Source: Candidatus Thorarchaeota archaeon (lineage in GTDB: Archaea > Asgardarchaeota > Thorarchaeia > Thorarchaeales > Thorarchaeaceae). From it: 64,000 bases of DNA. Within the stretch, counting starts at the first letter, position 1. Each line of letters opens with the position of its first letter. The notes under the pieces are model-generated. The model made no database searches. It saw only the letters and a program-made list of their open reading frames with translations, and was not told where the DNA came from. A program made the position numbers and the translations under genes. Positions 7,800-15,924 of this stretch are shown here, piece after piece. Location: the NCBI GenBank assembly GCA_019057475.1, contig DXJO01000041.1:114217-178216 (forward strand), given 5' to 3'.

Positions 7800-8489
7800 T
7801 TGCAATCAAGAACCAGCGTATATGCAGTGCGTACAACGATTTCACAGGAGAGATCTGTAGCTGATCTCATCACTACAGCAGTGGTTGGTGAAACTGACAT
7901 ATGGGAATGCCCATTCTGCTCGGAGCAGTTTGCGTCAGACAAAAGCACTAAGAAGCATATGAAGAAGAGCTGCAAGAAAGCGAAAAAGAAGAAAGGAGAA
8001 CCAAAACTAATCTCCCGGAATCAGTTGCTTGGTCGTGTCAAGGCGATACTGGTTCCCGAAACTCTCCGAGGTTATGTTTTTCTGGAAACGCTAGAGTTCA
8101 GGGACGTTGAGTTAGCCATCTCCGGAGTGCCGCACGTGCGCGGTAGAGTCAGCGGAAAGGTGAGCTTTGAGGAAATCGACAAGTGGTTGAAGCCAAAGCC
8201 CGCTGCTGAAGGTATCATGATAGGCGATGTGGTCGAGATTATCTCAGGGCCATTCAAGGGAGAAAGAGCACGGGTTGCGCGAGTAGACGCAGCCAAGGAA
8301 GAGCTCATACTGGAGTTGCTGGACAGTCCACACACCATTCCCATTCGTGTGCATGCTGACTTCGCGAAGATCGTCGAGAAAGCACACAGAGAGGAACCGA
8401 AAGAAGGTGACGAGACTGATGAATCCGGGGAGAAGAAAGATGAGCTCGATGATGATTCTTTCTGGGCGCATCAACCAGACTTAGCCTGA
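7800..8489 (+). CDS. spt5: Transcription elongation factor Spt5 (NusG) with an inserted zinc finger
   Basis: A 229-residue Spt5. The NGN domain starts at residues 6-26 (SVYAVRTTISQERSVADLI) and resumes after residue 80 (AILVPETLRGYVFLE). A KOW domain lies at about 140-172 (GDVVEIISGPFKGERARV). Between the two NGN halves is an insert with Cys37-x2-Cys40-x12-His53-x4-Cys58 followed by a Lys-rich stretch, a C2HC-type zinc finger that ordinary archaeal Spt5 (about 150 residues) lacks. The tail is acidic. The TTG start at 7800 follows GGAGG. Spt5 pairs with Spt4 to clamp RNA polymerase on DNA. Confidence 0.9.
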   Translation: MQSRTSVYAVRTTISQERSVADLITTAVVGETDIWECPFCSEQFASDKSTKKHMKKSCKKAKKKKGEPKLISRNQLLGRVKAILVPETLRGYVFLETLEFRDVELAISGVPHVRGRVSGKVSFEEIDKWLKPKPAAEGIMIGDVVEIISGPFKGERARVARVDAAKEELILELLDSPHTIPIRVHADFAKIVEKAHREEPKEGDETDESGEKKDELDDDSFWAHQPDLA

Positions 8490-8735
8490 AAGCACAAGTC
8501 AACAACCTGACTGGTCAAACGCACGGGCGACCCAACGCAATGCTTAAAACCAGTTCTCCATGGGGGAGGTCTGCTCCTTAATCTGACATGAGCGCATAGA
8601 CGCCGTGTCCGGGGTGAAAACAGTTGAAATTGAATGCAGTAGATCTTGTGGGATGTAAAGCTGATTTTGTCCTGCAGGTCGACCCAAACGGTACAGCGAT
8701 GTGCCAATTGCACTGCATCAGGAGAAGTGACAAAT
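8490..8735 (+). promoter_or_regulatory. Leader region of the L11-L1-L10-L12 operon
   Basis: This 246-base gap separates spt5 from L11. A CTTAAAAC box A-like element at 8543-8550 predicts a start near 8572, giving an mRNA leader of about 160 bases. The leader contains GGAGAAG at 8721-8727 before the TTG of L11. A control site for L1 is known within this operon in methanogens; I do not see a clear copy of that structure here. Confidence 0.35.
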
Positions 8736-9239
8736 TTGAGTAGTCAGAAAATAACTGTTGAGGCCATGGTAGAGGGTGGTAAAGCTTCAGGTGGGCCTCC
8801 AATTGGTCCCGCGCTGGGGCCGACCGGAGTGAACATCTTCCAAGTGGTCACCAAGATCAATGAGGTGACTGCACCTTTTGCAGGACTCAAGGTACCCGTG
8901 AAAATAATCGTTGACCAAGACACGAAGCAGTTCGAGGTTGAGGTTGGCACTCCACCTACCAGTGCCCTAATTCTAAAGGAAATCGGAGCAGAGAAGGGCT
9001 CAGGTGAGCCAAATACAAACATAGTTGGTAATCTTACGATTGACCAGATTAAGACCATTGCCAAGGGAAAAGCAGACCACCTGTCGGCGTTGACAGTGAA
9101 GAATGCAGTCATGATTGTTTCAGGCACCTGTGTTTCAATGGGCGTGACAGTTGAAGGCAAGGCACCCAAGGAGTTCCAGCAGGAAGTCCGAGAGGGTCTT
9201 TGGGATAGCCAGCTTGAAGGCGTGCTGAAGGAGGAATAG
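8736..9239 (+). CDS. rpl11: 50S ribosomal protein L11
   Basis: A 167-residue L11 with the N-terminal GGPPIGPALGPTGVN motif at about residues 19-33 and the C-terminal rRNA-binding domain ending near LSALTVKNAVMIVSGTC. It binds the GTPase-associated centre of 23S rRNA. I placed the start at TTG 8736, behind GGAGAAG; a longer frame reaching back to 8646 has no L11-like sequence. It overlaps nothing and is followed three bases later by L1. Confidence 0.95.
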   Translation: MSSQKITVEAMVEGGKASGGPPIGPALGPTGVNIFQVVTKINEVTAPFAGLKVPVKIIVDQDTKQFEVEVGTPPTSALILKEIGAEKGSGEPNTNIVGNLTIDQIKTIAKGKADHLSALTVKNAVMIVSGTCVSMGVTVEGKAPKEFQQEVREGLWDSQLEGVLKEE

Positions 9240-9242
9240 ACA

Positions 9243-9899
9243 ATGTCATTAAACATCGAGTCTATCGAGGCTTCAGTTGCCAGGGCAAGGTCAGAGGGAA
9301 AGAAGAGAAAGATCAAATTCAAGCAGAGCTTTGATATTGCAGTCAGCTTCAGGAAGAAGGAGCTGGACGTAACAAAACCTGAGAATAGAATCAACCAGGA
9401 ACTCGTCCTACCCAATGCTCTCTTTCCTCCAGCCAAGGTATGTGCCTTTGGCGATGGTGATTTCGCAGAGAATGCCAAAGCAGCCGGAGTAGAACATATA
9501 GTATCCAAGGATGATATTCCCAAGATTGGGGAGGAGAAGAAAGAGAGGAAATCACTCGCCAAGACTTATGATTTCTTCATTGCTTCCGTTGATACCATGC
9601 CGCTTGTTGGTCGATACTTAGGGCAGGCGCTCGGTCCTAGAGGGAAGATGCCTAGACCATTCCCGCCACAGGCTGACCTTGCTCCCGTCGTAAGTCAATA
9701 CCAGCGGACGGTCCGGTTGAAGATGAAAAACACACCGACAATCCATGTCAAAGTAGGTCATGAAACGATGAGCGATAGAGAAGTGGCAGACAATATTATT
9801 GCGGTCCTCAACTTCGTTGAAAGCAAGGAATTGCTTGGGAAGTTAAGCTCTATTGTGGTGAAGCTTACTATGGGACCACCAGTGCCTGTATCCATCTAG
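9243..9899 (+). CDS. rpl1: 50S ribosomal protein L1
   Basis: A 218-residue L1, which forms the mobile stalk moving E-site tRNA; archaeal L1 also represses its own operon. Visible features are the LGQALGPRGKMPRPF loop near residues 125-139 and the closing KLTMGPPVPV strand. The start is ATG 9243, three bases after the L11 stop, with GGAGG in the last codons of L11. It is part of the L11-L1-L10-L12 transcript. Confidence 0.96.
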   Translation: MSLNIESIEASVARARSEGKKRKIKFKQSFDIAVSFRKKELDVTKPENRINQELVLPNALFPPAKVCAFGDGDFAENAKAAGVEHIVSKDDIPKIGEEKKERKSLAKTYDFFIASVDTMPLVGRYLGQALGPRGKMPRPFPPQADLAPVVSQYQRTVRLKMKNTPTIHVKVGHETMSDREVADNIIAVLNFVESKELLGKLSSIVVKLTMGPPVPVSI

Positions 9900-9911
9900 A
9901 GGTGAAAAGAA

Positions 9912-10934
9912 GTGTCAGTATACAAAAGCGAGTGCCCCCAATGGAAACTGGATGCAGTGGAAAAGATAGTGTCGTCAATCGATGGCAGCTTGATGGTTGG
10001 ACTCGTCAATATAGAGGGTGTAGGTGCCAGACAGCTCCAAGGTATCAGGGATAGCCTAAGAGGATCTGCTGTCATACACATGGCACGGAACACCCTGATG
10101 ATTCGAGCATTAGAGAAATCTGACAAAAAGGGCGTAAAGAAATTGGTCGAGTATGTCACCGGCCCGATTGTGTTCATATTCAGCAATGAGGACCCGTTTG
10201 CTCTGAGCAAGTTCCTCAGTGATAACAAGGCAGCAGCTCCAGCGAAGGGAGGTCAAATTGCTCCCAAGGACATAGTCATTCCTGCAATGAATACCGGCGT
10301 GGCACCCGGGCCGTTCATTAGTGAGCTTGCAGCTCTCAAAATTCCATCCCGAGTGAAGACTGGTGTTATCCACATCACTGACGACTCTGTGGCTGTGAAA
10401 GCCGGAGATGTTGTATCCAACGCCATGGCACAGATGCTGAACAGACTTGGTATTGAACCAATGGAGCTTCAGCTCAAGCTAATCGCTGCCTATACGGACG
10501 GGAAAGTGCTTACAGCAGAGATTCTCGACATTGACATTGAATCCTTGTTCAATGAGGTCATTCTGGGTCATCAGTACGCAGTCAACCTCTCCGTCAATGC
10601 CGGTATTCCAACGGCAGACACAATTCCGTTGATCATAGTCAAGGCGAACATGGAGGCAAAGAGCTTGGTTATGGAGATTGGTTTCTTCACACCAGACATG
10701 CTCGATGTCTACCTGGCCAAGGCCAACTCGCAGGCGCTTGCACTTGCTGCAGCGCTCTCCGAGAGAGATCCAGAAGCAATACCTTCGGAAATGCTTAATC
10801 AGGTCCAAGCCGCTGCTGCATCGTCAGCAGCAGCTGCACCGGCCTCAGATGAGGCGGAGCAGAAAGAAAAACCAGAGGAAGAACCCGAAGAGGAAGAAGA
10901 AGCAGTAGCAGGTCTAGGAGGCCTGTTCGGATAA
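9912..10934 (+). CDS. rpl10: 50S ribosomal protein L10 (acidic stalk protein P0)
   Basis: A 340-residue archaeal P0. The N-terminal rRNA-binding domain includes GSAVIHMARNTLMIRAL near residues 49-65 and the linked insert with MNTGVAPGP near 120. The C-terminal part carries the L12-binding helices, then an Ala-rich and Glu-rich hinge ending AVAGLGGLFG, the factor-binding tail shared with L12/P1. It is the base of the stalk that recruits translational GTPases. The GTG start at 9912 is preceded by GAGGTGA. Confidence 0.96.
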   Translation: MSVYKSECPQWKLDAVEKIVSSIDGSLMVGLVNIEGVGARQLQGIRDSLRGSAVIHMARNTLMIRALEKSDKKGVKKLVEYVTGPIVFIFSNEDPFALSKFLSDNKAAAPAKGGQIAPKDIVIPAMNTGVAPGPFISELAALKIPSRVKTGVIHITDDSVAVKAGDVVSNAMAQMLNRLGIEPMELQLKLIAAYTDGKVLTAEILDIDIESLFNEVILGHQYAVNLSVNAGIPTADTIPLIIVKANMEAKSLVMEIGFFTPDMLDVYLAKANSQALALAAALSERDPEAIPSEMLNQVQAAAASSAAAAPASDEAEQKEKPEEEPEEEEEAVAGLGGLFG

Positions 10935-10955
10935 AATAGCAACGAGGTAAGAATT

Positions 10956-11282
10956 ATGGAATACGTATACTCAGCACTTCTGCTCCACAAAGCGGGCAAG
11001 AAAATGACTGCCAAGGCAATGGATGGCATTCTCACTGCTGCAGGTGTTGACCCTGACAAGAACAGGATCAAGGCCTTGCTGGCGGCTCTGAAGGATGTCG
11101 ATATCGATGAGGCACTGAAAGGTGCCGCAATGCCGATGGCAGTTGCAGCTCCTGCGGGCGTAACCGCGGCTGCTGCAGAACCTGCTGCAAAGGGGAAGAA
11201 GAAGGGGAAGAAGAAGGGGAAGAAGGAAGAGGAAGAGAAGGAAGAAGAGTTCACTGCTGGACTTGGCAGTCTCTTTGGCTAA
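10956..11282 (+). CDS. rpl12: 50S ribosomal protein L12 (P1/P2 type)
   Basis: A 108-residue archaeal P1-type stalk protein. The N-terminal dimerisation domain covers residues 1-58 (MEYVYSALLLHKAGKK). An Ala-rich hinge follows, then an unusual Lys-Gly repeat (KGKKKGKKKGKK) and an acidic stretch, ending FTAGLGSLFG. Several dimers bind each P0. The basic run inside an otherwise acidic hinge is notable but seen in other archaea. A hairpin terminator follows. Confidence 0.96.
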   Translation: MEYVYSALLLHKAGKKMTAKAMDGILTAAGVDPDKNRIKALLAALKDVDIDEALKGAAMPMAVAAPAGVTAAAAEPAAKGKKKGKKKGKKEEEEKEEEFTAGLGSLFG

Positions 11283-11319
11283 GGTGGGTATTTCGCCCCC
11301 CTCTTAATCTTAAAACAGA

Positions 11320-11370
11320 GGGCAATAGGCCATGCGCCTGCTGCCCACTGCAACTTCTTTTTTCATTTTT
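11320..11370 (+). terminator. Hairpin and T-run ending the ribosomal operon
   Basis: GGGCA (11320-11324) plus AGGC (11327-11330) can pair with GCCT (11336-11339) plus TGCCC (11342-11346). T-rich tracts follow at 11357-11370. The element lies 38 bases after the L12 stop and just at the left edge of the duplicated deacetylase-like segment. Confidence 0.55.
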
Positions 11371-11713
11371 ATCAGGCTGATATAGCTGAAAAGCTATAAC
11401 ACGCTCTGAGTACATTCATAGACAGGAAGAATCTGATGACCTTCTATCCGGGAAAGGAATGACCAAGATGAAGATAGTGTATCATCCTCTGATGAGAGAA
11501 AGCTATGACCGTACACCCGCAGGAGCCCCTGGGAGATTGGAGACCTCTGTGAAAATCCTGAGCAAACACCCAGACTACGAGTTTGTAAAGGCAAGGTCTG
11601 CGACCGAAGAAGAGATCAATCGAGCTCATGCTCCGGGTCACATCGAGAGGGTGAGGCGGGACTATGACTCAACAAGGGAGGACCTACTGTATCAGGTAGC
11701 GACCTTGGCGGCA
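11356..11713 (+). repeat. Direct repeat, left copy (5' part of a deacetylase-family gene)
   Basis: This segment matches 25406-25763 in the same orientation, offset by exactly 14,050 bases. Over 11391-11713 I count 28 mismatches in 323 positions with no gaps, about 91% identity. The matching covers the upstream region (from a T-rich run) and codons 1-84 of the gene. Similarity stops abruptly at 11713. Together the two copies bracket the A+T-richer island. Confidence 0.9.
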
Positions 11714-11779
11714 ACACTATCGGTTATTATCGATCATGCTGATGAGCTTAATTCAGAAATATCGAAGTTCATCGGTTAA
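11459..11779 (+). pseudogene. Truncated deacetylase-family gene fused to a hydrolase tail
   Basis: The frame encodes 106 residues. Residues 1-84 match the N-terminus of the intact deacetylase-like protein at 25509. All metal-binding and catalytic motifs of that family lie beyond residue 100, so none is present. The last 21 residues (starting TLSVIIDHADELN) are unlike the deacetylase. They resemble the C-terminal end of the alpha/beta hydrolase at 19404-20222: V-I-I-acid, then E-x-N-x-E and F-I in register. It is best read as a deletion or recombination scar, not a working enzyme. Whether it is expressed is unknown. Confidence 0.75.
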
Positions 11780-11788
11780 AATACAGAT

Positions 11789-12217
11789 CTAGAGTGACAT
11801 AATCTTGATGAGGGCTTCACCTTCAATGACAACTTCTTGGTTCTGATTTGTACATAAGGTCTTCAAAGTGACTCGTTGCTTCTCATCGTTAAGAGAAGCT
11901 ACCTCGACCCTAGCAGTTATTGTGTCACCAATTCTGACTGGCCCCATGAAATTCATACTCTGTCCTAAATATATCGTCCCGGGACCGGGTAATTTCATGC
12001 CGATGGCAGCACTGATGAACGAAGCAGTGAGCAGTCCATGAGCAATTCGTCCATTAAACATCGTAGTCTTAGCCCATTCTTCATCGAAGTGCAATGGATT
12101 GTAATCTCCACTAAGGTCTCCGAATGTCTGAATATCCTCCTCTGTGATAGTATGTGTTACCTCTGCAAATTGTCCAATGTGAAGATCAGAATATTTTGTC
12201 GCTTTTATTTCATTCAC
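11789..12217 (-). CDS. MaoC-like (R)-specific enoyl-CoA hydratase
   Basis: A 142-residue single hot-dog-fold protein. The hydratase-2 motif is clear at about residues 38-66: GDYNPLHFDEEWA with the catalytic Asp and His, then an AHGLLTASF helix. The enzyme adds water to trans-2-enoyl-CoA to give (R)-3-hydroxyacyl-CoA. I chose GTG 12217 because a GGAAAGG site precedes it and because a longer frame overlaps the upstream gene more. The GTG overlaps the stop of the KASIII-like gene by eight bases, so the two are translationally coupled. Confidence 0.85.
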   Translation of the reverse strand: MNEIKATKYSDLHIGQFAEVTHTITEEDIQTFGDLSGDYNPLHFDEEWAKTTMFNGRIAHGLLTASFISAAIGMKLPGPGTIYLGQSMNFMGPVRIGDTITARVEVASLNDEKQRVTLKTLCTNQNQEVVIEGEALIKIMSL

Positions 12218-13235
12218 CTTTCCACATTCCCCATTTGATTGTAATCGCATTCCATGACCAGCCAATCCCAGCAGCGGTCAAAACAACAATGTTCCCATCC
12301 TTTATCTTTCCATCCTTTAGACCTTCTTCAACTGACACAATCGAATCGTTTTGACCCATATGTCCCCATTCATCGAAATATGTTGCTTGATTATATGGAT
12401 GAACACCTAGTTCATTTGCTACGAACTCAAAGGCACTTCTCTTCATTCTGATGAGCCCAAGATAGTCAATATTCTTTCGAGTATATCCACTCTTCTCTAA
12501 TGATTCATCTACGACTTTCAAGAAATTGGTCATTGATAGTCTATCAAGACGGTCTTTCAACCCTGGAGGATCAGTGACATCCAAGTACTGCATGCGTTTC
12601 TCAATCGCCTCACATGTGATAGGAATGACAGTGCCACCTGCAGGTACATAGACATCTTCTGAAAATTGGCCATCTGTGATGACGCTTCCCTCTAGGATGA
12701 CATTTTGTGGATAATCATTACGAAGAATCATGGCGACTCCACTGGCAGCTAAATCATGCATGAATCGTGTCCGGATATTCGAGTAGTCTATGAGATCACA
12801 GTTCCTGTATCCACTGCCAATTAGAACCCGTTTGTATCCTTGGGTTTCCATTAAAGACTTGGCAATGATCATGGCAACAACAATTGTGCCGCATCTCTGG
12901 TTGACATCAAACGCCCAAGCTTTTGTTGCACCCACCTCGTTTTGGAACTTGATGGCATAGGTTTGCATAGGATGCTCTGCGTAAACCTCGCCAGCCCAAA
13001 TCACTAAGTCAATATCCTTTGCAGGATCTAGCCCCGCTCGTTCTATAGCAATCTTTGCAGCCTTCACGCCCATTGCCACAGTGTGATCATCTGGACCAGG
13101 CACAGCCTTACTCTTCATACCCATCTTCGTTTCAATTATCTCTGCTGGAGTTCCAGATTGTTCAGATATGTATTGAGCAGTATGCCTCTCAGGAGGTATA
13201 TAGGTGCCAATCGCTTCAATTCCAATCTTTCTCAT
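12210..13235 (-). CDS. KASIII-fold (FabH/thiolase superfamily) acyltransferase, copy 1
   Basis: A 341-residue thiolase-fold protein of the 3-oxoacyl-ACP synthase III type. The nucleophile Cys is in FDVNQRCGTIVVAM near residue 115. The usual IPHQAN His motif is replaced (DYLGLIRMKRSAF) and the usual GNTSAAS Asn region reads EWGHMGQND, so the standard Cys-His-Asn triad is not conserved. It may transfer or condense acyl-CoA in a non-standard way. It sits between a CoA ligase and a MaoC hydratase in an overlapping minus-strand operon. Substrate unknown. Confidence 0.75.
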   Translation of the reverse strand: MRKIGIEAIGTYIPPERHTAQYISEQSGTPAEIIETKMGMKSKAVPGPDDHTVAMGVKAAKIAIERAGLDPAKDIDLVIWAGEVYAEHPMQTYAIKFQNEVGATKAWAFDVNQRCGTIVVAMIIAKSLMETQGYKRVLIGSGYRNCDLIDYSNIRTRFMHDLAASGVAMILRNDYPQNVILEGSVITDGQFSEDVYVPAGGTVIPITCEAIEKRMQYLDVTDPPGLKDRLDRLSMTNFLKVVDESLEKSGYTRKNIDYLGLIRMKRSAFEFVANELGVHPYNQATYFDEWGHMGQNDSIVSVEEGLKDGKIKDGNIVVLTAAGIGWSWNAITIKWGMWKGE

Positions 13236-14767
13236 TTCGCATCCTCCAACTCTCTTTTCAGAATTTTGCCTGTTGCGCTTTTGGGTAGGTTTCCACGAAA
13301 TTCGTAATGCTTAGGAATCTTATAACTTGCAAGTTTATCATCCATATACTGTCTTATTTCGTCCTCTGCTAGTGATTCTCCATCCTTCAAGACAATGAAC
13401 ACCTTTCCGACTTCTCCCCACTTTTCATGTGGCACTCCAATTACAGCAGCCTCAAGTATTGCAGGGTGCTTGTATAGTACATCTTCAATCTCTGAGGGAA
13501 ATACATTTTCTCCCCCTGAAATGAACATATCTTTCTTGCGACCAACTATATAGTAGAACCCATCACTATCACGCATGACGAGGTCTCCTGTATGCACCCA
13601 TCCATCAGATTCAATGACTTTTGCTGACTCTTCAGGTTCCTCCCAATAACCACTGAATGTATGAGGTCCTCTCAACATCAACTCACCTACCTCCTCATCT
13701 GACAGCGTTACATTGTCATCATCAACTATCTTCATATCACAGTGGAATGCAGGAAAACCAACAGATGTTGGTCTTTCCTTAACAGCATCATCAGGTAAGT
13801 AGAAATTATTAGGTCCTACTTCAGTGAGTCCATACCCCATTTTTAGAATCTTACCTCTCTCCCAGTATTTTTCCATTATCGCAACAGGACATGGAGCACC
13901 TCCACTGATGAACGATCTAACATGTTCAAAGTTTGTCTTCTTGAAATTCGATGATTGAGATATCATGTTAAACACGGTAGGGACGCCAATCACGATTGTG
14001 CATCTCTCGCTCTCAACTACTCTCAGTGTTTCTTCAGGATCAAAGTCGCCCATGATTATACTTAATGCTCCAAGATGATAGAATGGTATGAGAAGTACAT
14101 TGATTCCTCCTGTATGAAAGAGTGGAAAGAGTAGTGGTTGAATATCATCTGGTCTAAGTCCCCATGAAACAATCGTATTAACTGAGTTCCAGAATACCAA
14201 TCTGTGTGATAGAACAGCACCTTTGGGTAGGCCTGTAGTTCCGCCTGTGAAGACGATCAAGAAAGGATCATCCATTGTGATTGCTGGTCGTTCTACTGCA
14301 CTGGAGGATTTTCTGGTCATGAGCGAATAAATATCGGGGTCAGTATCAAACATCTTATTTCCCATGACGACTACAAGCTGTTTTTCAAGGAGCGGACGGA
14401 TTTTCCCAAACTGGATTCTCAAATTGGGGTCATAGAATACTATAGAGGGGTTTGTCTTTTTCAAAAGGTATTCAGTTTCGGGTGTGGTAAGCCGAATGTT
14501 AAACGGAGTCAGAATGGCTCCTATCTTTCCACAAGCAAAGAGGATGTCAAGAAATTCGAACCTGTTCTTAGAGTAGATGCCTACTCGGTTTCCCTTTTGT
14601 ACTCCTGAATCAAGTAATAATCTTGCTACTTGATTCGCTCGTTTATCCATTTCTTCGAATGTGTATCTCTTATTCTGGATGTTGTCAACTATTGCTTCCT
14701 TTTTTGGAGTCAAGAGCGCTCTTCTTCCAGTCCAATCTCCTATCCAAGACCAATCTTTCAGGTTCAT
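13232..14767 (-). CDS. AMP-forming acyl-CoA ligase, copy 1
   Basis: A 511-residue ANL-superfamily ligase that activates a carboxylic acid with ATP and then CoA. The P-loop FTGGTTGLPKGA is near residue 174, MGYGLTEVGP near 311, WVHTGDL near 393, and the C-terminal lysine motif KSATGKILKREL near 498. The acid cannot be named from sequence; medium-chain or aromatic acids are plausible. It is the first gene of the minus-strand set and overlaps the KASIII-like gene by four bases (ATGA). A degraded ligase fragment lies just upstream. Confidence 0.88.
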   Translation of the reverse strand: MNLKDWSWIGDWTGRRALLTPKKEAIVDNIQNKRYTFEEMDKRANQVARLLLDSGVQKGNRVGIYSKNRFEFLDILFACGKIGAILTPFNIRLTTPETEYLLKKTNPSIVFYDPNLRIQFGKIRPLLEKQLVVVMGNKMFDTDPDIYSLMTRKSSSAVERPAITMDDPFLIVFTGGTTGLPKGAVLSHRLVFWNSVNTIVSWGLRPDDIQPLLFPLFHTGGINVLLIPFYHLGALSIIMGDFDPEETLRVVESERCTIVIGVPTVFNMISQSSNFKKTNFEHVRSFISGGAPCPVAIMEKYWERGKILKMGYGLTEVGPNNFYLPDDAVKERPTSVGFPAFHCDMKIVDDDNVTLSDEEVGELMLRGPHTFSGYWEEPEESAKVIESDGWVHTGDLVMRDSDGFYYIVGRKKDMFISGGENVFPSEIEDVLYKHPAILEAAVIGVPHEKWGEVGKVFIVLKDGESLAEDEIRQYMDDKLASYKIPKHYEFRGNLPKSATGKILKRELEDAK

Positions 14768-14854
14768 TGTTCAATCTCTTTTGATTCAGAATGAAAACAT
14801 TCTCAAGTATTAGTCTTACTGAAGATAGAGTTACTATTAGACACTTATTACTTT

Positions 14855-14984
14855 GAAAATCTATTAGAGTCTTGCATAAGAGAACTATCTGATTGACTCT
14901 TTGTTCCATATCCTCGAATGCGTATCTTGCAAGAATGTCACCTCTCCGCCTATTCCTCTCCTTAGAATCAATGGTGTCTTTCAT
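14855..14984 (-). pseudogene. Remnant of an acyl-CoA ligase N-terminus
   Basis: On the minus strand about 25 residues near 14930-14855 (ARYAFEDMEQRVNQIVLL) align with residues 38-55 of the neighbouring ligase (KRYTFEEMDKRANQVARL), with matching DNA. The frame then runs into unrelated sequence. It looks like the broken start of a third ligase gene, left by duplication or rearrangement. Confidence 0.5.
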
Positions 14985-15129
14985 TTCATTCTCCCGAGGT
15001 GCTTTACTATTTGTTCCAGATTTGCATTAAGAGGCAAAATCTGTCCAAAAGACATATTATTGGCTGAAATCAAACTCCTTAAGGATAACCAACCTTTGAT
15101 GTATCATATCAGTTCAGGAGGAAGTTGAA

Positions 15130-15924
15130 TTGTCCTCAACGAATGAGTTCATCCTTAGCACAAGTGGGTTAACCAAGAATTTTGATGGTCTAATTGCCGT
15201 TGATGATGTAAGTCTAGATGTCGAAAGAGGTTCGATAAAATCAATCATCGGCCCGAATGGTTCAGGCAAAACTACTTTTTTTAATCTCATTACAGGAGCC
15301 CTCCCTCCTTCGTCTGGAAAGATATATTTCGAAGGTCAAGATATAACTCGATTTTCAATGCATCAACGTACACGACAAGGTATATCACGATCGTATCAGA
15401 TCACGAATATTTTCCCATATCAGACAACATTTGAAAATATACGGTTGGCAGCTCAGGGCTGTAGTGGTGCAAAAGTAAATTTCTTTGGAATGTTAAAGAA
15501 AGCAGGCTCATTTAGCGAGTTTCATGAGAAAGTAATTGATATAGCAACACTTGTGGGTCTTAATCCTGCGAGACTCTATGTCCCAGCCGCTTTGATCCCA
15601 CATGCCGAACAAAGAAAACTTGAAATCGCGATGGCCCTCGCTACCGAGCCGAAACTCCTCTTACTTGACGAACCTGCTGCTGGAATATCAATAGAAGAGA
15701 TACCAGATGTTATTGATGCTATTTTGCGGGTCAAAGAATCCTATGGGGATCAACTAACGCTATTAGTAGTTGAACATAAAATGGACATTGTTATGAAACT
15801 CAGTGAGGAGATTGTTGTTCTTTCAGAAGGAAAAATGATTGCAAAAGGTTCTCCAAAGGAGATCCAAGAAAATGAACAAGTATTGACAGCTTATCTCGGT
15901 GGTACAGATGAAAAACTTGCTTGA
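15130..15924 (+). CDS. livG: Branched-chain-type ABC transporter ATP-binding protein (LivG-like)
   Basis: A 264-residue ABC ATPase of the HAAT (LivG) group. Walker A is GPNGSGKTT near residue 41 and Walker B is LLLLDEPAAG near residue 174. The signature region reads IPHAEQRKLEIA, a LivG-like variant of LSGGQ. The H-loop is VVEHKMD. It energises import together with LivF. The TTG start at 15130 follows AGGAGG by five bases. It heads a tightly packed operon livG-livF-livH-livM. Confidence 0.9.
   Translation: MSSTNEFILSTSGLTKNFDGLIAVDDVSLDVERGSIKSIIGPNGSGKTTFFNLITGALPPSSGKIYFEGQDITRFSMHQRTRQGISRSYQITNIFPYQTTFENIRLAAQGCSGAKVNFFGMLKKAGSFSEFHEKVIDIATLVGLNPARLYVPAALIPHAEQRKLEIAMALATEPKLLLLDEPAAGISIEEIPDVIDAILRVKESYGDQLTLLVVEHKMDIVMKLSEEIVVLSEGKMIAKGSPKEIQENEQVLTAYLGGTDEKLA

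Noticed and set aside
11459..11779. The left deacetylase-like frame as a functional enzyme
   Set aside because: It ends before every metal-binding and catalytic motif of the family.
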